Part shown: one piece after another, positions 7,956 through 15,555 of the stretch
Numbering within the stretch: position 1 is the stretch's first letter
Layout: the number at the start of each line of letters is the position of its first letter
From: Streptomyces fulvoviolaceus
GTDB lineage: Bacteria; Actinomycetota; Actinomycetes; Streptomycetales; Streptomycetaceae
Length of the DNA stretch: 22,849 nt
NCBI RefSeq assembly: GCF_000718165.1
Contig: NZ_JOEY01000091.1
Coordinates: 1 to 22,849, forward strand
Reading direction: 5' to 3'
The notes under the pieces: generated by a model
Seen by the model: only the letters and a program-made list of their open reading frames with translations
Told to the model about the DNA's origin: nothing
The model's database searches: none
Program-made: the position numbers and the translations under genes

Positions 7956-8087
7956 CTGCGGAACATCACCCTGAACAACAGCGTCCAGATGCCGATCCCC
8001 GGGTTCGGCGTCTACGAGATCCCGCCGGAGCAGACCGAGCAGGCCGTCACCGACTCCCTCGCCGCCGGCTGCCGCGACACCGCACTT
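7956..8087 (+). pseudogene. Aldo/keto reductase, N-terminal fragment
   Basis: From 7956 the frame reads LRNITLNNSVQMPIPGFGVY, EIPPEQTEQAVTDSLAAGCR and DTA. This is the N-terminus of an aldo/keto reductase of the 2,5-diketo-D-gluconate reductase type (usual form LNNGVxMPxLGFGVYQIPPEQTEQAVxxALxAGYRHxDTA). A ribosome-site-like GAAGGA sits 7 bases before the CTG at 7956, where a start ATG would be expected. Homology stops at the first NADPH-binding and catalytic Asp/Tyr region, about 40 bases before the LAL start, so only some 45 of about 275 residues remain. The conserved Gly/Tyr/Arg-His stretch is altered to GCRD. Confidence 0.8.
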
Positions 8088-8125
8088 CACCGGGTTCCTC
8101 AACACGCCGGGGAATGGAGGTCTCC

Positions 8126-11107
8126 GTGGCCGACGGCCTGAGCCGGCGATTCCGTCCGCACGACGCCGCATCGCGCCCACGTCAGAGACAGGTGCCGCCG
8201 TTGCTGGAGCGGGACAGCGAAGTGGCCCGACTGCGCGCCGCACTCGATGCGTGCGCCGAGGGCAGGTCGACGGTCGTAGAGATCATCGGGGACCCCGGGC
8301 TGGGCAAGACCCGGTTGCTCACGGAGATCGCCTCGGTGGCTCGCGACAGTGGGCTGACCGTGCTGTCCGGTCGCGCTTCGGAGTACGAACAGGAGCGCCC
8401 GTTCGCGGTTGTCGTCGACGCGTTGCGCGGCCGTCTTGAATCACCGGGCGGCTGCGGGGAGTCCGCGCTGGACGAGGAGAACCAGGCGCTGCTGGACCTG
8501 GTGTTCGCGCATCCGGCGCGGTCGATGCCGGACTGCTCTCGCATTCTTGAGGTCGAACGGTTCCGGTTGTTCGGTGCGATCGTCCGTCTTCTGGAGAGCG
8601 TGGACGCGGGTGGCGGAGTCCTGCTGTGCCTCGACGACCTGCACTGGGCTGACGACGGCACGCTGGAACTGCTGCCCTACCTGCTCCGCAATCCGCCTGC
8701 CACACCGGTGGTGCTGGCGTGCGCGTATCGGCCGAGGCAGGCCCGGCCGAGGTTGACGGCGTGTTTTCCGCAGACGGTGGACGGCTATCGCACGGACCAC
8801 CTTCGACTCGCTCCCCTCGGCCGACGGGCAGGGGATGTCATTCTCGGTGCCGGGTCGTCCCCGGAGGAACGGGACAGGCTGTACGCCGCCAGCGGCGGAA
8901 ACCCCCTTTACCTGGAGGTGCTCGCACGGCTGACGGCCGGTACGGCCACGGATTCGGCCAGGGCGGGGTCGGCGGCGCGAGGCGACGGCCGGTTCGTTGA
9001 CCTCCCGGCGTCCCTGCGGGCGGCTCTGGTCAGAGAACTGGCGCTGCTCGACCAGCACCAGTTCCTGGTGTTGCAAGCCGCCGCGGTGCTCGGTGACCCG
9101 TTCGATCCCGATCTGCTGGCAACGGTCGCGGACGTGGCGCCGGAACCCACCCTGGAGGCGCTGGACGTCCTTGCGGGCATGGATCTGGTCCGCCGCAGCG
9201 GACGCTCCGACCGGATGCTGCAGTTCCGGCATCCGCTGCTGCGGAGGCTGGTCTCGGAAGAGGTGCCGCCCGGCTGGTGGATGAGCGCGCACGGCAGGGC
9301 CGACCGGGCTCTGCACGAGGCGGGAGCCGGCCCGGTGGAGCGGGCACCTTACGTCGTGCGATCCGCCACGGTCGGGGACCTGGACGCGGTACGTCTGCTC
9401 AGGAAGGCCGCCGAACGCACCATGTACTCCGTGCCGGCCACGGCGGCGTCCTGGCTGCGGGCCGCTCTACGTCTGCTCAAGCCCACGGCAGACGGGCCGG
9501 GCGAGCCGAAGTTCGGTGTGCTGCTCGCGCTGGCCCGCGCCCTGGGCCTGACCGGCGACCTCGCGGGCTTCCGGGAGACCCTCACTGAGGCGCTGGACCT
9601 GCTGCCGTCGCACCAGCGCCATCGGCGGGTGGAAGTGGTGGCGCTACAGGCCCAGGTGGAGCGCATTCTCGGCGACCTCGGCGAGGCACGGGCGGTCCTG
9701 GAAACGGAGTTGGCCGCCTGGCCCGACTCCAGCGGCGTCACCAACCCGCTCCGGCTGGAGCTGGCGACCGTACGCATGACGCAGCGGGCGTACGACGAGT
9801 CGGCGGCGCATCTGGACGCTGCCCTGCACCACGCGGCCCGCAGCGGTGACCGGGGCACGCAGATTGCCGCGGCTGCCTGCCGCGCCCTGGGCGCGGCCTA
9901 CAACGGGGAAACCGGCGCACTGCTGGCCCAAGCCACCGACGCGGCTTCGGCGGTGGACGCGATGGACGACGCGGGGTTGATCGCCTTCCTTGATCCGCTG
10001 AGCCAGCTCGGCTGGGCTGAGTTGCTGGCCGAGCGCTATGACGCCGCCGTCCGGCACGTCGACCGCGGCATCAAGATCGCCCGGCGCACCGGACAGAGCC
10101 ATGTGATGCCCTACCTCCTGCTCAGCCACGCGTGGGGGTATCGGGCGGTCGGTCAGCTCACGGACTCGATCGGTTCGGCGGAGGCCGCCGAGGAGATGGC
10201 GTATCTGCTGGACCAGTCGGATCTGCTCGGATACGCGCTGGCACTGCGGGCGCAGGCGCTCATGGTCCGCGGCGACCCGATGACCGCGGCCCCGCTCGCC
10301 GAGCGCGCCCTGCGCACCATACGTGCCCGTGGGCGGTTGTGGGGGCTTGCCGCCTGGGTGCTGGCTGACATCCGCTTCGAGCAGGGCCGCCTGGAGGACT
10401 GCGTCACCCTGGTGCAGGCCATTGCCGACCACACCCGACACTCCGGGCCGACGCACACCATCAAAGCCGCCTGGTACCACACGGCGGCGCAGGCCGAGGC
10501 GACCCGCGGCCGGCCCCAGGCGGCGCGGGCGTGGGCGGAGCGGGCCGCGGAGGCGGCCGACGCGGTGGGACTGCGCGGCCAGCACGGCTATGCGGCCGCG
10601 GCGCAGGCGAGCGTCCCCGGTCATGACCCGGCGGCCTGTGTCGAGTTGCTGGTCCGGGCCGCCCAGGACTTCGCGTCCACGGGACAGATCCTGATCGAAG
10701 CCAGGACGCTGCTGACGCTCGCACAAGCGCAGGCTGCGACGGGGCAGTTGGACGCGGCGGCCCAGAACGTCGGCAAGGTCAAGCACACCGCTGCCGCCTA
10801 CGGAGCCGGCCACCTGCACACGCTGGCGGTCAACGCGCAGCGCAGGATCGGAGCACTGCGCCCACGCGCCCGGGCCATGGCGCCCTCGGTGCTCTCGTCA
10901 CGCGAGTACTCGATCGCCGAGCTGGCCAGCCAAGGAGCATCCAATCGGGACATCGCCCAGAAGATGTTCCTTTCGGTGAAGACGGTCGAGGCCCACATGA
11001 CACGAATCTTCCGCAAGCTCGGCGTGGAGTCCCGGTGGGCTCTGGCCCAGTCCTTCGGCGAGCCACCTGGCCGCTCCGACCACGCTGCCCCATGGCCGAC
11101 GCCATGA
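8126..11107 (+). CDS. Large ATP-binding LuxR-type (LAL) transcriptional regulator
   Basis: A 993-residue LAL regulator. After a basic N-terminus come PLLERDSEVARLRAALDACA, Walker A GDPGLGKT (about residue 55), Walker B GVLLCLDDLHWAD (about 165), a TPR-like helical middle and a C-terminal LuxR HTH (about 921-975: LSSREYSIAELASQGASNRD, LSVKTVEAHMTRIFRKLGV). The GTG at 8126 is preceded by GGAGG with 5-base spacing; an ATG at 8114 is in frame but overlaps that ribosome site. The frame stays open back to 7742, but that part reads through the aldo/keto reductase remnant in the wrong frame. I saw no TTA codon. It shares many blocks with the other LAL gene (GRASEYEQ/GRATEYEQ, LGWAE, YLLLSHA/HLLLCKA). 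The target is unknown; no intact metabolic neighbour lies beside it. Confidence 0.95.
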   Translation: MADGLSRRFRPHDAASRPRQRQVPPLLERDSEVARLRAALDACAEGRSTVVEIIGDPGLGKTRLLTEIASVARDSGLTVLSGRASEYEQERPFAVVVDALRGRLESPGGCGESALDEENQALLDLVFAHPARSMPDCSRILEVERFRLFGAIVRLLESVDAGGGVLLCLDDLHWADDGTLELLPYLLRNPPATPVVLACAYRPRQARPRLTACFPQTVDGYRTDHLRLAPLGRRAGDVILGAGSSPEERDRLYAASGGNPLYLEVLARLTAGTATDSARAGSAARGDGRFVDLPASLRAALVRELALLDQHQFLVLQAAAVLGDPFDPDLLATVADVAPEPTLEALDVLAGMDLVRRSGRSDRMLQFRHPLLRRLVSEEVPPGWWMSAHGRADRALHEAGAGPVERAPYVVRSATVGDLDAVRLLRKAAERTMYSVPATAASWLRAALRLLKPTADGPGEPKFGVLLALARALGLTGDLAGFRETLTEALDLLPSHQRHRRVEVVALQAQVERILGDLGEARAVLETELAAWPDSSGVTNPLRLELATVRMTQRAYDESAAHLDAALHHAARSGDRGTQIAAAACRALGAAYNGETGALLAQATDAASAVDAMDDAGLIAFLDPLSQLGWAELLAERYDAAVRHVDRGIKIARRTGQSHVMPYLLLSHAWGYRAVGQLTDSIGSAEAAEEMAYLLDQSDLLGYALALRAQALMVRGDPMTAAPLAERALRTIRARGRLWGLAAWVLADIRFEQGRLEDCVTLVQAIADHTRHSGPTHTIKAAWYHTAAQAEATRGRPQAARAWAERAAEAADAVGLRGQHGYAAAAQASVPGHDPAACVELLVRAAQDFASTGQILIEARTLLTLAQAQAATGQLDAAAQNVGKVKHTAAAYGAGHLHTLAVNAQRRIGALRPRARAMAPSVLSSREYSIAELASQGASNRDIAQKMFLSVKTVEAHMTRIFRKLGVESRWALAQSFGEPPGRSDHAAPWPTP

Positions 11108-11407
11108 CACCGGCCCAGAACGCACAGAGGTCGGCTCGCTGATCGCGCAGTGGGGCGACGACGCCGGCAGAGTGAACCGGGTCCGGCCGGGGCCAGCCGA
11201 AGTACTGCCCGGCCACGAAGTGCTCCCGGCCGACTCGTCCGGTTGCCGGCTTTTCCCGTCCCGGGCCCGCTCGCACGGTTGCGTTTCGCCCCCGGTGTGC
11301 GCCCCTGCCACTTCCCGTCCCACTTCTTCGCCGGGGTCACGGACGGCTCCCGCGTGACACTCACCCTCCACCACCGTCACCAGCGGCGACCGCCGGCCCA
11401 CGGCCCG
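11108..11407. other. Region after the right LAL gene with no supported gene
   Basis: Three hundred bases with open frames on both strands but no recognisable similarity. It leads directly into the IS3-type transposase remnant and may contain its unrecognisable upstream part. Confidence 0.4.
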
Positions 11408-11685
11408 ACCACGCGCCAGCGCGATGTCCGCGGCATCACCCGCCGCTGGCGCCCCCACCTGACCAGGCAGGCCACGGCCGCCCCGGACCCGGACTCGGTC
11501 GGCCGCGACTTCACCGCTGAGCGGCCCGGTCAGAGGTTGGTCGGCGACAGCGCGTATCTGCCGACCAACGAGGATTGCGGTACCTGGCACCAGGTGATGG
11601 TGATCGATCTGGCGACCCGCGGGGTGATCGGGTACGAGATGGCCCGACCACCACCGCGCCGAACTGGCCACCGGCGCCTTACCGC
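11408..11685 (+). pseudogene. IS3-family transposase (OrfB) fragment with frameshift
   Basis: The frame reads TRQRDVRGITRRWRPHLTRQ, then VGRDFTAERPGQRLVGDSAY, LPTNEDCGTW and VMVIDLATRGVIGYEMA. This is the start of the integrase core of an IS3-family OrfB (usual form VGRDFTAxxPGQxLVGDITYLPT, then LATVIDLATRxVVGWxMA). The first catalytic Asp sits in GD(S/I)(A/T)Y. After EMA one extra C (11645) shifts the frame, and DHHRAELATGAL continues the family sequence in the new frame. The second Asp, the Glu and the C-terminus are missing, and no terminal inverted repeats were found. Confidence 0.82.
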
Positions 11686-11993
11686 CCTGGCGGGACAGTG
11701 GGCATTCCCGCAGAGCGAAATGATGGATTTCCTGGGCGTCGCAGACGACGGAAGCACGCAAGTGCCGGCTGCGGTCAATGGCGCAGTGATGGCCTGGAAG
11801 CCACACGGCAACGGCGAGCCGTGAAGGAAGCAGCCTTCGACAGCATCTGGCGAGGCGACGACGCACTGTGATGGTCGCCCGGCCCACGCCTCCCCGCGCC
11901 GCGCCGCCCGGCTACCCGGCTCGGCGGTGCCGCCACCGATTGCGTCGAGCAGGCCGGCTCCAGCCAGGAACTCCCCCGATCGCCGCCAGCCCA
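11686..11993. other. Unassigned stretch after the IS3 remnant
   Basis: About 300 bp with only short open frames. A 36-residue piece ending AVMAWKPHGNGEP and another ending EAAFDSIWRGDDAL look vaguely protein-like, but I cannot place them. It probably contains more eroded mobile-element or host gene sequence. Confidence 0.35.
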
Positions 11994-12029
11994 TGCAGGG
12001 CCCCGCCGAGCTGCCGGCGGGGCCCTGCA
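11994..12029. terminator. Perfect 15-bp hairpin, probable bidirectional terminator
   Basis: TGCAGGGCCCCGCCG (11994-12008) pairs perfectly with CGGCGGGGCCCTGCA (12015-12029) around a 6-base loop AGCTGC. It lies 81 bases past the stop of the minus-strand SGNH hydrolase gene, the natural place for its terminator. There is no long T-tract, as is usual in high-GC genomes. Confidence 0.7.
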
Positions 12030-12109
12030 CGCCTTGCGTTCCACCTGACCAACGGCCCGGAACTCAAGCTGAATTCGGCACGCCCGAGGGCTGTCTCACG
12101 GTGCCAGGG

Positions 12110-13567
12110 CTAGATAGGAAACTCAGACTCCCAAGCATCGATCGGCCCAGGAAAGACCAGACCCGAATCAACCGGCCCAGGAAGGACCGGATCCAGATCA
12201 ATCGGACCCAGATCGATCGCAGAAGGATGCACCGGACCCTGATCGTCGATCGGCCCATCCCCCCCCGGACCAGAACCCGGAGCCGGATCGATCGGACCAG
12301 GATCCACTGGACCCGGATCGGCCGGACCAGGATCCACCGGATCGAGCGGCCCAGGATCCTCCGGACCCGGAGCCGGATCGATCGGACCAGGATCCACTGG
12401 ACCCGGATCGGCCGGACCAGGATCCACCGGATCAAGCGGCCCAGGATCCGCCGGGTCCGGCGGGAGGGGGGTGTTGACGGCTGGGGGCTCGGTGGGGGCC
12501 GGGACAGGGTCCGGGGTGGGAGCGGGCGGGCCGACAAGGTTTTGGTAGGCCAACGCGGTGATGACGGCTTGGTTCACCGCCGGGGTCAGCGCGTTGGCGA
12601 GGCGCGCCTGTCCGATGGGGTTGGGGTGGTACGAGCCCTGCATGTTGAGGAAGTCGATGCCGTTCAGCCCTTCCTGGGCTGAGAAGAGCTCGTGTCCGGC
12701 CAGCGCCTGCGTCACCTCGGCGGCGTAAATGAAGTAGCGCCCGGTCATGTCGGCCGCCGCCTGGGTAGCCTGCTCATTCAGTTCGCTGATGGTGCTGCCG
12801 AACTGGTTGACCATCTGCGCCTCGCGAGTGCTGATCAGCATCTCACTCAACGGCGAAGAGGACCCGCTCGGAACCTCGTTCGGCATGACCGTCGGGTAAC
12901 CCAGCGTGACGATGGTGGCGTTGGGGGCGACCCGTTGGGCGATATCCAGATATGTCGCGGTCTGCTGGCCGAGGTACGAGCCGTCTTGCAGCGGCGCCAT
13001 GAAGCCGGGGAAGGCCTGCTCCGTCGTCGACTCCCGCGAGGTGACCACGGTCCTGGCCATGTCGCCGAAGCGCGCGTCGTTCCCGCCGATACCGACGATG
13101 ACGATGTCGGCACCGTTGGCCGCGTCGATCTGCGGGGAGTGCTCGAATTCCGTACCCGGTCGTGTCGTCTCGTAGAGCGAGGCGCGGGTCGCTCCCGAGA
13201 CCGGAACGAACGTCACTTCAAAGGTGACATTGGGGTTCTCAGCCTTGATCTTGTCGATGGCCCGCAGCGCCGGGGCGGATGCGGACCGGTGAGCGGGATC
13301 GATCACGTCCAGCACGGAGCCGTCCGCACCGGTCACCTGCACGGTGCTGTAGGTCCCGGCCGATGCGCCCTCCCCGCTGGTGTAGGAGTCGCCGAACACC
13401 GCGATCTTGATGTGCCCGTGCCCGTCGTTGCCGTCGGCGTGGGCGGTGCCGGCCATCGCCCCGAGCAGGGCGGATATTCCCAGCGTCTGGGTCACGAGCA
13501 TCGCTGACCGTCGTGCCAGCTGGTTTCTTCGTGGCGGGCGGGCATGGCGTGGGTGACGTTTGGTCAC
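12110..13567 (-). CDS. Secreted SGNH/GDSL hydrolase with Asp/Pro/Gly-rich repeat tail
   Basis: A 485-residue exported esterase/lipase-like protein. An Arg-rich N-terminus and hydrophobic segment (LVTQTLGISALLGAMAGTAHA) form a signal peptide, probably cleaved after AHA near residue 44. SGNH blocks are clear: block I FGDSYTSGEGAS with nucleophile Ser61, a block II Gly in VSGATR (125), block III IGGNDARFG with Asn163, and block V SYHPNPIGQARLA with His314. Residues from about 347 to 485 are a low-complexity tail of DPGP, DPVDPGPADPGPVDPGP type, with a 30-residue unit repeated in tandem. The tail may be a cell-wall spanning or flexible linker region; there is no sortase motif at the end. The GTG start at 13567 has AAAGG 8 bases upstream. 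The substrate is unknown. Confidence 0.93.
   Translation of the reverse strand: MTKRHPRHARPPRRNQLARRSAMLVTQTLGISALLGAMAGTAHADGNDGHGHIKIAVFGDSYTSGEGASAGTYSTVQVTGADGSVLDVIDPAHRSASAPALRAIDKIKAENPNVTFEVTFVPVSGATRASLYETTRPGTEFEHSPQIDAANGADIVIVGIGGNDARFGDMARTVVTSRESTTEQAFPGFMAPLQDGSYLGQQTATYLDIAQRVAPNATIVTLGYPTVMPNEVPSGSSSPLSEMLISTREAQMVNQFGSTISELNEQATQAAADMTGRYFIYAAEVTQALAGHELFSAQEGLNGIDFLNMQGSYHPNPIGQARLANALTPAVNQAVITALAYQNLVGPPAPTPDPVPAPTEPPAVNTPLPPDPADPGPLDPVDPGPADPGPVDPGPIDPAPGPEDPGPLDPVDPGPADPGPVDPGPIDPAPGSGPGGDGPIDDQGPVHPSAIDLGPIDLDPVLPGPVDSGLVFPGPIDAWESEFPI
12275..12454. repeat. 90-bp tandem duplication inside the SGNH hydrolase tail
   Basis: Two adjacent 90-bp units (12275-12364 and 12365-12454) are nearly identical, differing at a handful of positions mostly near the end of the second copy (for example ATCGAGC versus ATCAAGC, and CCT versus CCG). 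The unit encodes 30 residues, so the frame is kept. Shorter GGATCC and GGACCAGGATCCAC sub-repeats lie inside it. This is a protein-coding repeat and not a CRISPR. Confidence 0.9.
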
Positions 13568-13702
13568 AGACTGGACCTTTCTCGGGGGAGGTGATGTGGT
13601 GAATCCCTGGGACTCGCTCGGAAATCGGCGATCCCCCCGCGGAGCGGGAACACAGACGTTGCCAGCCGGCCGAGGCGCTTAGCATCGGGGAAGACCCTCG
13701 GC

Positions 13703-13870
13703 TTGCCCCATAACGTCAATTCCGCTGAGGTTGAACTGAGTTGGATGGTGTTCCGTGGCGCTGCTCGGCTGGTCGATCGTGTGGGGCTCGGGAATCTGAC
13801 TCAGGTTTTCCTGTCGGAGCACGTGGATGCAGTGCTCACGAAGACAGGCTGGTGCGGTCCGAGACCTGGC
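13703..13870 (+). pseudogene. IS4-like transposase, N-terminal fragment
   Basis: The frame reads LVDRVGLGNLTQVFLSEHVD, then AVLTKTG. A second frame continues with AVRDLAQRM. This follows the N-terminal domain of IS4-family transposases of Streptomyces (usual form LGxLTxVxPxELVDxVLxETG, then RVRDLPSRVxVY). A frameshift separates the two pieces near 13840-13850 and everything after is lost. The fragment abuts the recombinase fragment on the other strand at 13871. Confidence 0.6.
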
Positions 13871-14020
13871 TCAGCGGATGCGGGCGTGTTCGTCGATCCA
13901 GGAGGTACCGAAGGCGCGGGCGCAGGTGCCGATGGAGAGTTCGGTCCCTCGAAGTGGCCGAGGAAGGCGTCCCGTTCCTCGCTGGTGGGCGTGCGGTATT
14001 CCTCGCTAAAGCGTTGTTGC
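13871..14020 (-). pseudogene. Tyrosine recombinase/integrase-like C-terminal fragment
   Basis: Read on the minus strand: RFSEEYRTPTSEERDAFLGH, FEG, then after a frameshift near 13945 TELSIGTCARAFGTSWIDEH and ARIR followed by TGA (13871-13873). Integrase-like proteins frequent in Streptomyces carry YRTPTxEEWDxFLxHFEKRKVSxGTCARAFGTPCIHEHACIRC near their C-terminal end. Here the expected Cys after HACIR is replaced by a stop, and the whole catalytic domain is missing. The assignment rests on this pattern from memory. Confidence 0.6.
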
Positions 14021-14050
14021 ACAAGGCTCTGAGCTGGCCATCTCCCTGGT

Positions 14051-14760
14051 ATGACCGGGGTGTTGAGCGCTGAGCGGGTGTGGGTGGATACGTTCACCGG
14101 GCTGCACGTGCTGCAGTTCGCACGTCTGCTGAAGGTGGTGCGGGAGCGAGGCGGGGACGGTACTTTGCGGGGCCGGCCCTGGTCGCTGCCGCTGGCGGAG
14201 CGGGTGTTGGTGGTGGCGGTGTACTACCGCACGAACCTGACCATGCGGCAGCTGGGCCCGCTGTTCGGTGTTTCCTCCTCCACGGTGGGCCGGATCATCC
14301 AACGAATGGGACCGCTGCTCGCGCTCGAGCCCGTCTTCCACCCGGCCGATGCCGCGGCCCGGTTGTGGATCGTGGACGGCACGCTGGTCCCGGTCCGTGA
14401 CCGCAGCGTGGCGGCCTCCAGCCGTAACTACCGGTTTTCGGCGAATGTGCAGGTCATCGTGGACGCCGACACCCGGCTGGTGATCGCGGCAGCGCGGCCG
14501 GTGCCGGGCACCACCGCGGACGCGCACGCCTGGCGAGCCTCCGGACTGAGCGAGCACTGCCAGGGCGTGACAGTGCTCGGCGACGGCGCCTATCTCAACT
14601 GCGGCATGGCCGTGCCGCACCGCAACGCCCTGGACGGGCTCTACTCCCCGGTGAGGAGGAGGACAACGCCGAGCACCGCAAGGTCCGCGCGCGGGTGGTG
14701 GAACACGTCTTTAGTGCTGGGTTCGGGTCTGTCGAACGAGCGGCTCTGTCACGTAATCGG
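14051..14760 (+). pseudogene. IS5-family (DDE_Tnp_4) transposase, frameshifted and 3'-truncated
   Basis: The first 190 or so residues are a good IS5-family transposase: helix-turn-helix (YRTNLTMRQLGPLFGVSSST, then VGRIIQRMG), the first catalytic Asp in WIVDGTLVPVRDR (residue 109) and the second in VLGDGAYLNCG (residue 178). Near 14640-14655 the frame is lost; the correct continuation, EEEDNAEHRKVRARVVEHVF with the catalytic Glu region, is in the next frame. After VEHVF the expected ARMKTWKILRDCR tail is absent and different sequence follows from about 14712. A left end may lie near 14025 (GGCTCTGAGCTGGCC), but with no right end this cannot be confirmed. It is inactive as it stands. Confidence 0.85.
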
Positions 14761-14768
14761 TGGTAGCG
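14742..14768. repeat. Possible terminal inverted repeat of the ISL3 element
   Basis: GGCTCTGTCACGTAATCGG begins at 14742, 38 bases beyond the transposase stop codon. It resembles the GGCTCT-type ends of actinobacterial ISL3 elements. The partner end is not present because the element is truncated, so it cannot be checked by pairing. Confidence 0.4.
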
Positions 14769-14779
14769 CTGCGTGGTGA

Positions 14780-15250
14780 TCACTGGAGGAGGATGCGGTG
14801 GAGGAGCAGGGGGAACCCGGCTAGGCCGTGCATCTGCCTCATGATCCGCTTGGTTCGCGTGTTGACGCCTTCGGTGCGACCGTTGTGGTGCGGGAGGGTG
14901 AGTCCGGCGCCGACGGCGGCGCGGTCGAGTTCGAGGCCGTTCGCGAAGGAGTGCAGGTGGGGCAGGTCGGCGGCGCGGACTGTGGTGATCCAGGCGGCGA
15001 GTTTGGCGTCGTTGCCCCCCGCTGGGGTCAGTAGCTGAGCGAACTCGCCGGTGAAGCGGGCGAGTTCGCTCAGCTCGGGGCAGGCTCTGGTGAGTTCCCG
15101 TAGGAGTGCGGTGTCCTTGTCGCGCAGGTTCTCGGGGCGGGTGAGTAGGAGGCGGGCGAGGCGCTGCGGGGTGGTGACCGGCTTGTCACCGTCGGCACGG
15201 CCCTGAGTGATGTAGCGGTAGAGCAGGTTGAGGCTGCCGGTGTATCCCAG
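14780..15250 (-). pseudogene. ISL3-family transposase, C-terminal half
   Basis: From LGYTGSLNLLYRYITQGRAD to the end NTRTKRIMRQMHGLAGFPLL plus LHRILLQ this is the C-terminal half of an ISL3-family transposase. Family blocks seen: TPQRLARLLLTRPENL, FAQLLTPAG, FANGLELDRAAVGAGLTLPH and NGRTEGVNTRTKRIMRQMHG, the last containing the catalytic Glu. The N-terminal zinc-finger/HTH part and the first catalytic Asp are missing. The frame continues upstream to 15598 into sequence that is not ISL3-like, so the long open frame is a chimera made at a deletion or insertion junction near 15250. Confidence 0.85.
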
Positions 15251-15493
15251 CTGCATGACCCCCATCGTCCTCCACCCGGACCCGGCTTGTCCGTCCGTTG
15301 GCGGCGTCCGTCCGCAGGAGTACTCGATGGCTCTGAAGGGGCCGCCCAGGTGCAGCCGCGGCTTGCCGTCCGGGCGGATGAGCAGGCCTTTCCCTCCAGT
15401 GCGCGACGTTTCCTCGCTCAGCCGCAGGTCGGCTTGGTCCGGGGTGAACTCCTCGATCACTTTCCAGAACAGCTTGACCAGGTTGGACACCAT
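15251..15493 (-). pseudogene. Unrecognised fragment fused in frame to the ISL3 remnant
   Basis: About 80 codons from an ATG at 15493 (MVSNLVKLFWKVIEEFTPDQ, ADLRLSEETSRTGGKGLLIR, PDGKPRLHLGGPFRAIEYSC) look like genuine protein sequence with balanced composition, and run straight into the ISL3 half. I do not recognise the family. It may be the N-terminus of a gene cut off by the mobile element. No ribosome site was verified. Confidence 0.4.
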
Positions 15494-15555
15494 GTGTGCC
15501 GCGTACCCCGGCTGCGGTGGCAACGGGTCTTGTACCGGGCCGAGCGGCGGTGGTG

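Noticed and set aside
7742..8125. N-terminal extension of the right LAL gene (open frame back to 7742)
   Set aside because: The extension reads through the aldo/keto reductase remnant in a different frame, is Arg/Pro-rich and low-complexity, and a GTG with a GGAGG ribosome site at 8126 fits the family's usual N-terminus.
12110..12470. CRISPR-like spaced repeats (GGATCC-rich units)
   Set aside because: The repeats are in frame, encode Asp/Pro/Gly repeats at the end of the SGNH hydrolase, and form a contiguous 90-bp tandem pair without unique spacers.
13568..13720. A possible c-di-AMP (ydaO-type) riboswitch near the SGNH hydrolase start, because of a GGTGAATCCC sequence
   Set aside because: The suggestive sequence is on the plus strand, opposite to the hydrolase gene, and the other conserved blocks of the motif are not convincingly present. 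A covariance-model search (Rfam ydaO-yuaA) would decide it.
14025..14039. Left inverted repeat of the IS5-family element (GGCTCTGAGCTGGCC)
   Set aside because: The right end of the element is missing, so no pairing test is possible. It is mentioned only as a possibility within the transposase entry.
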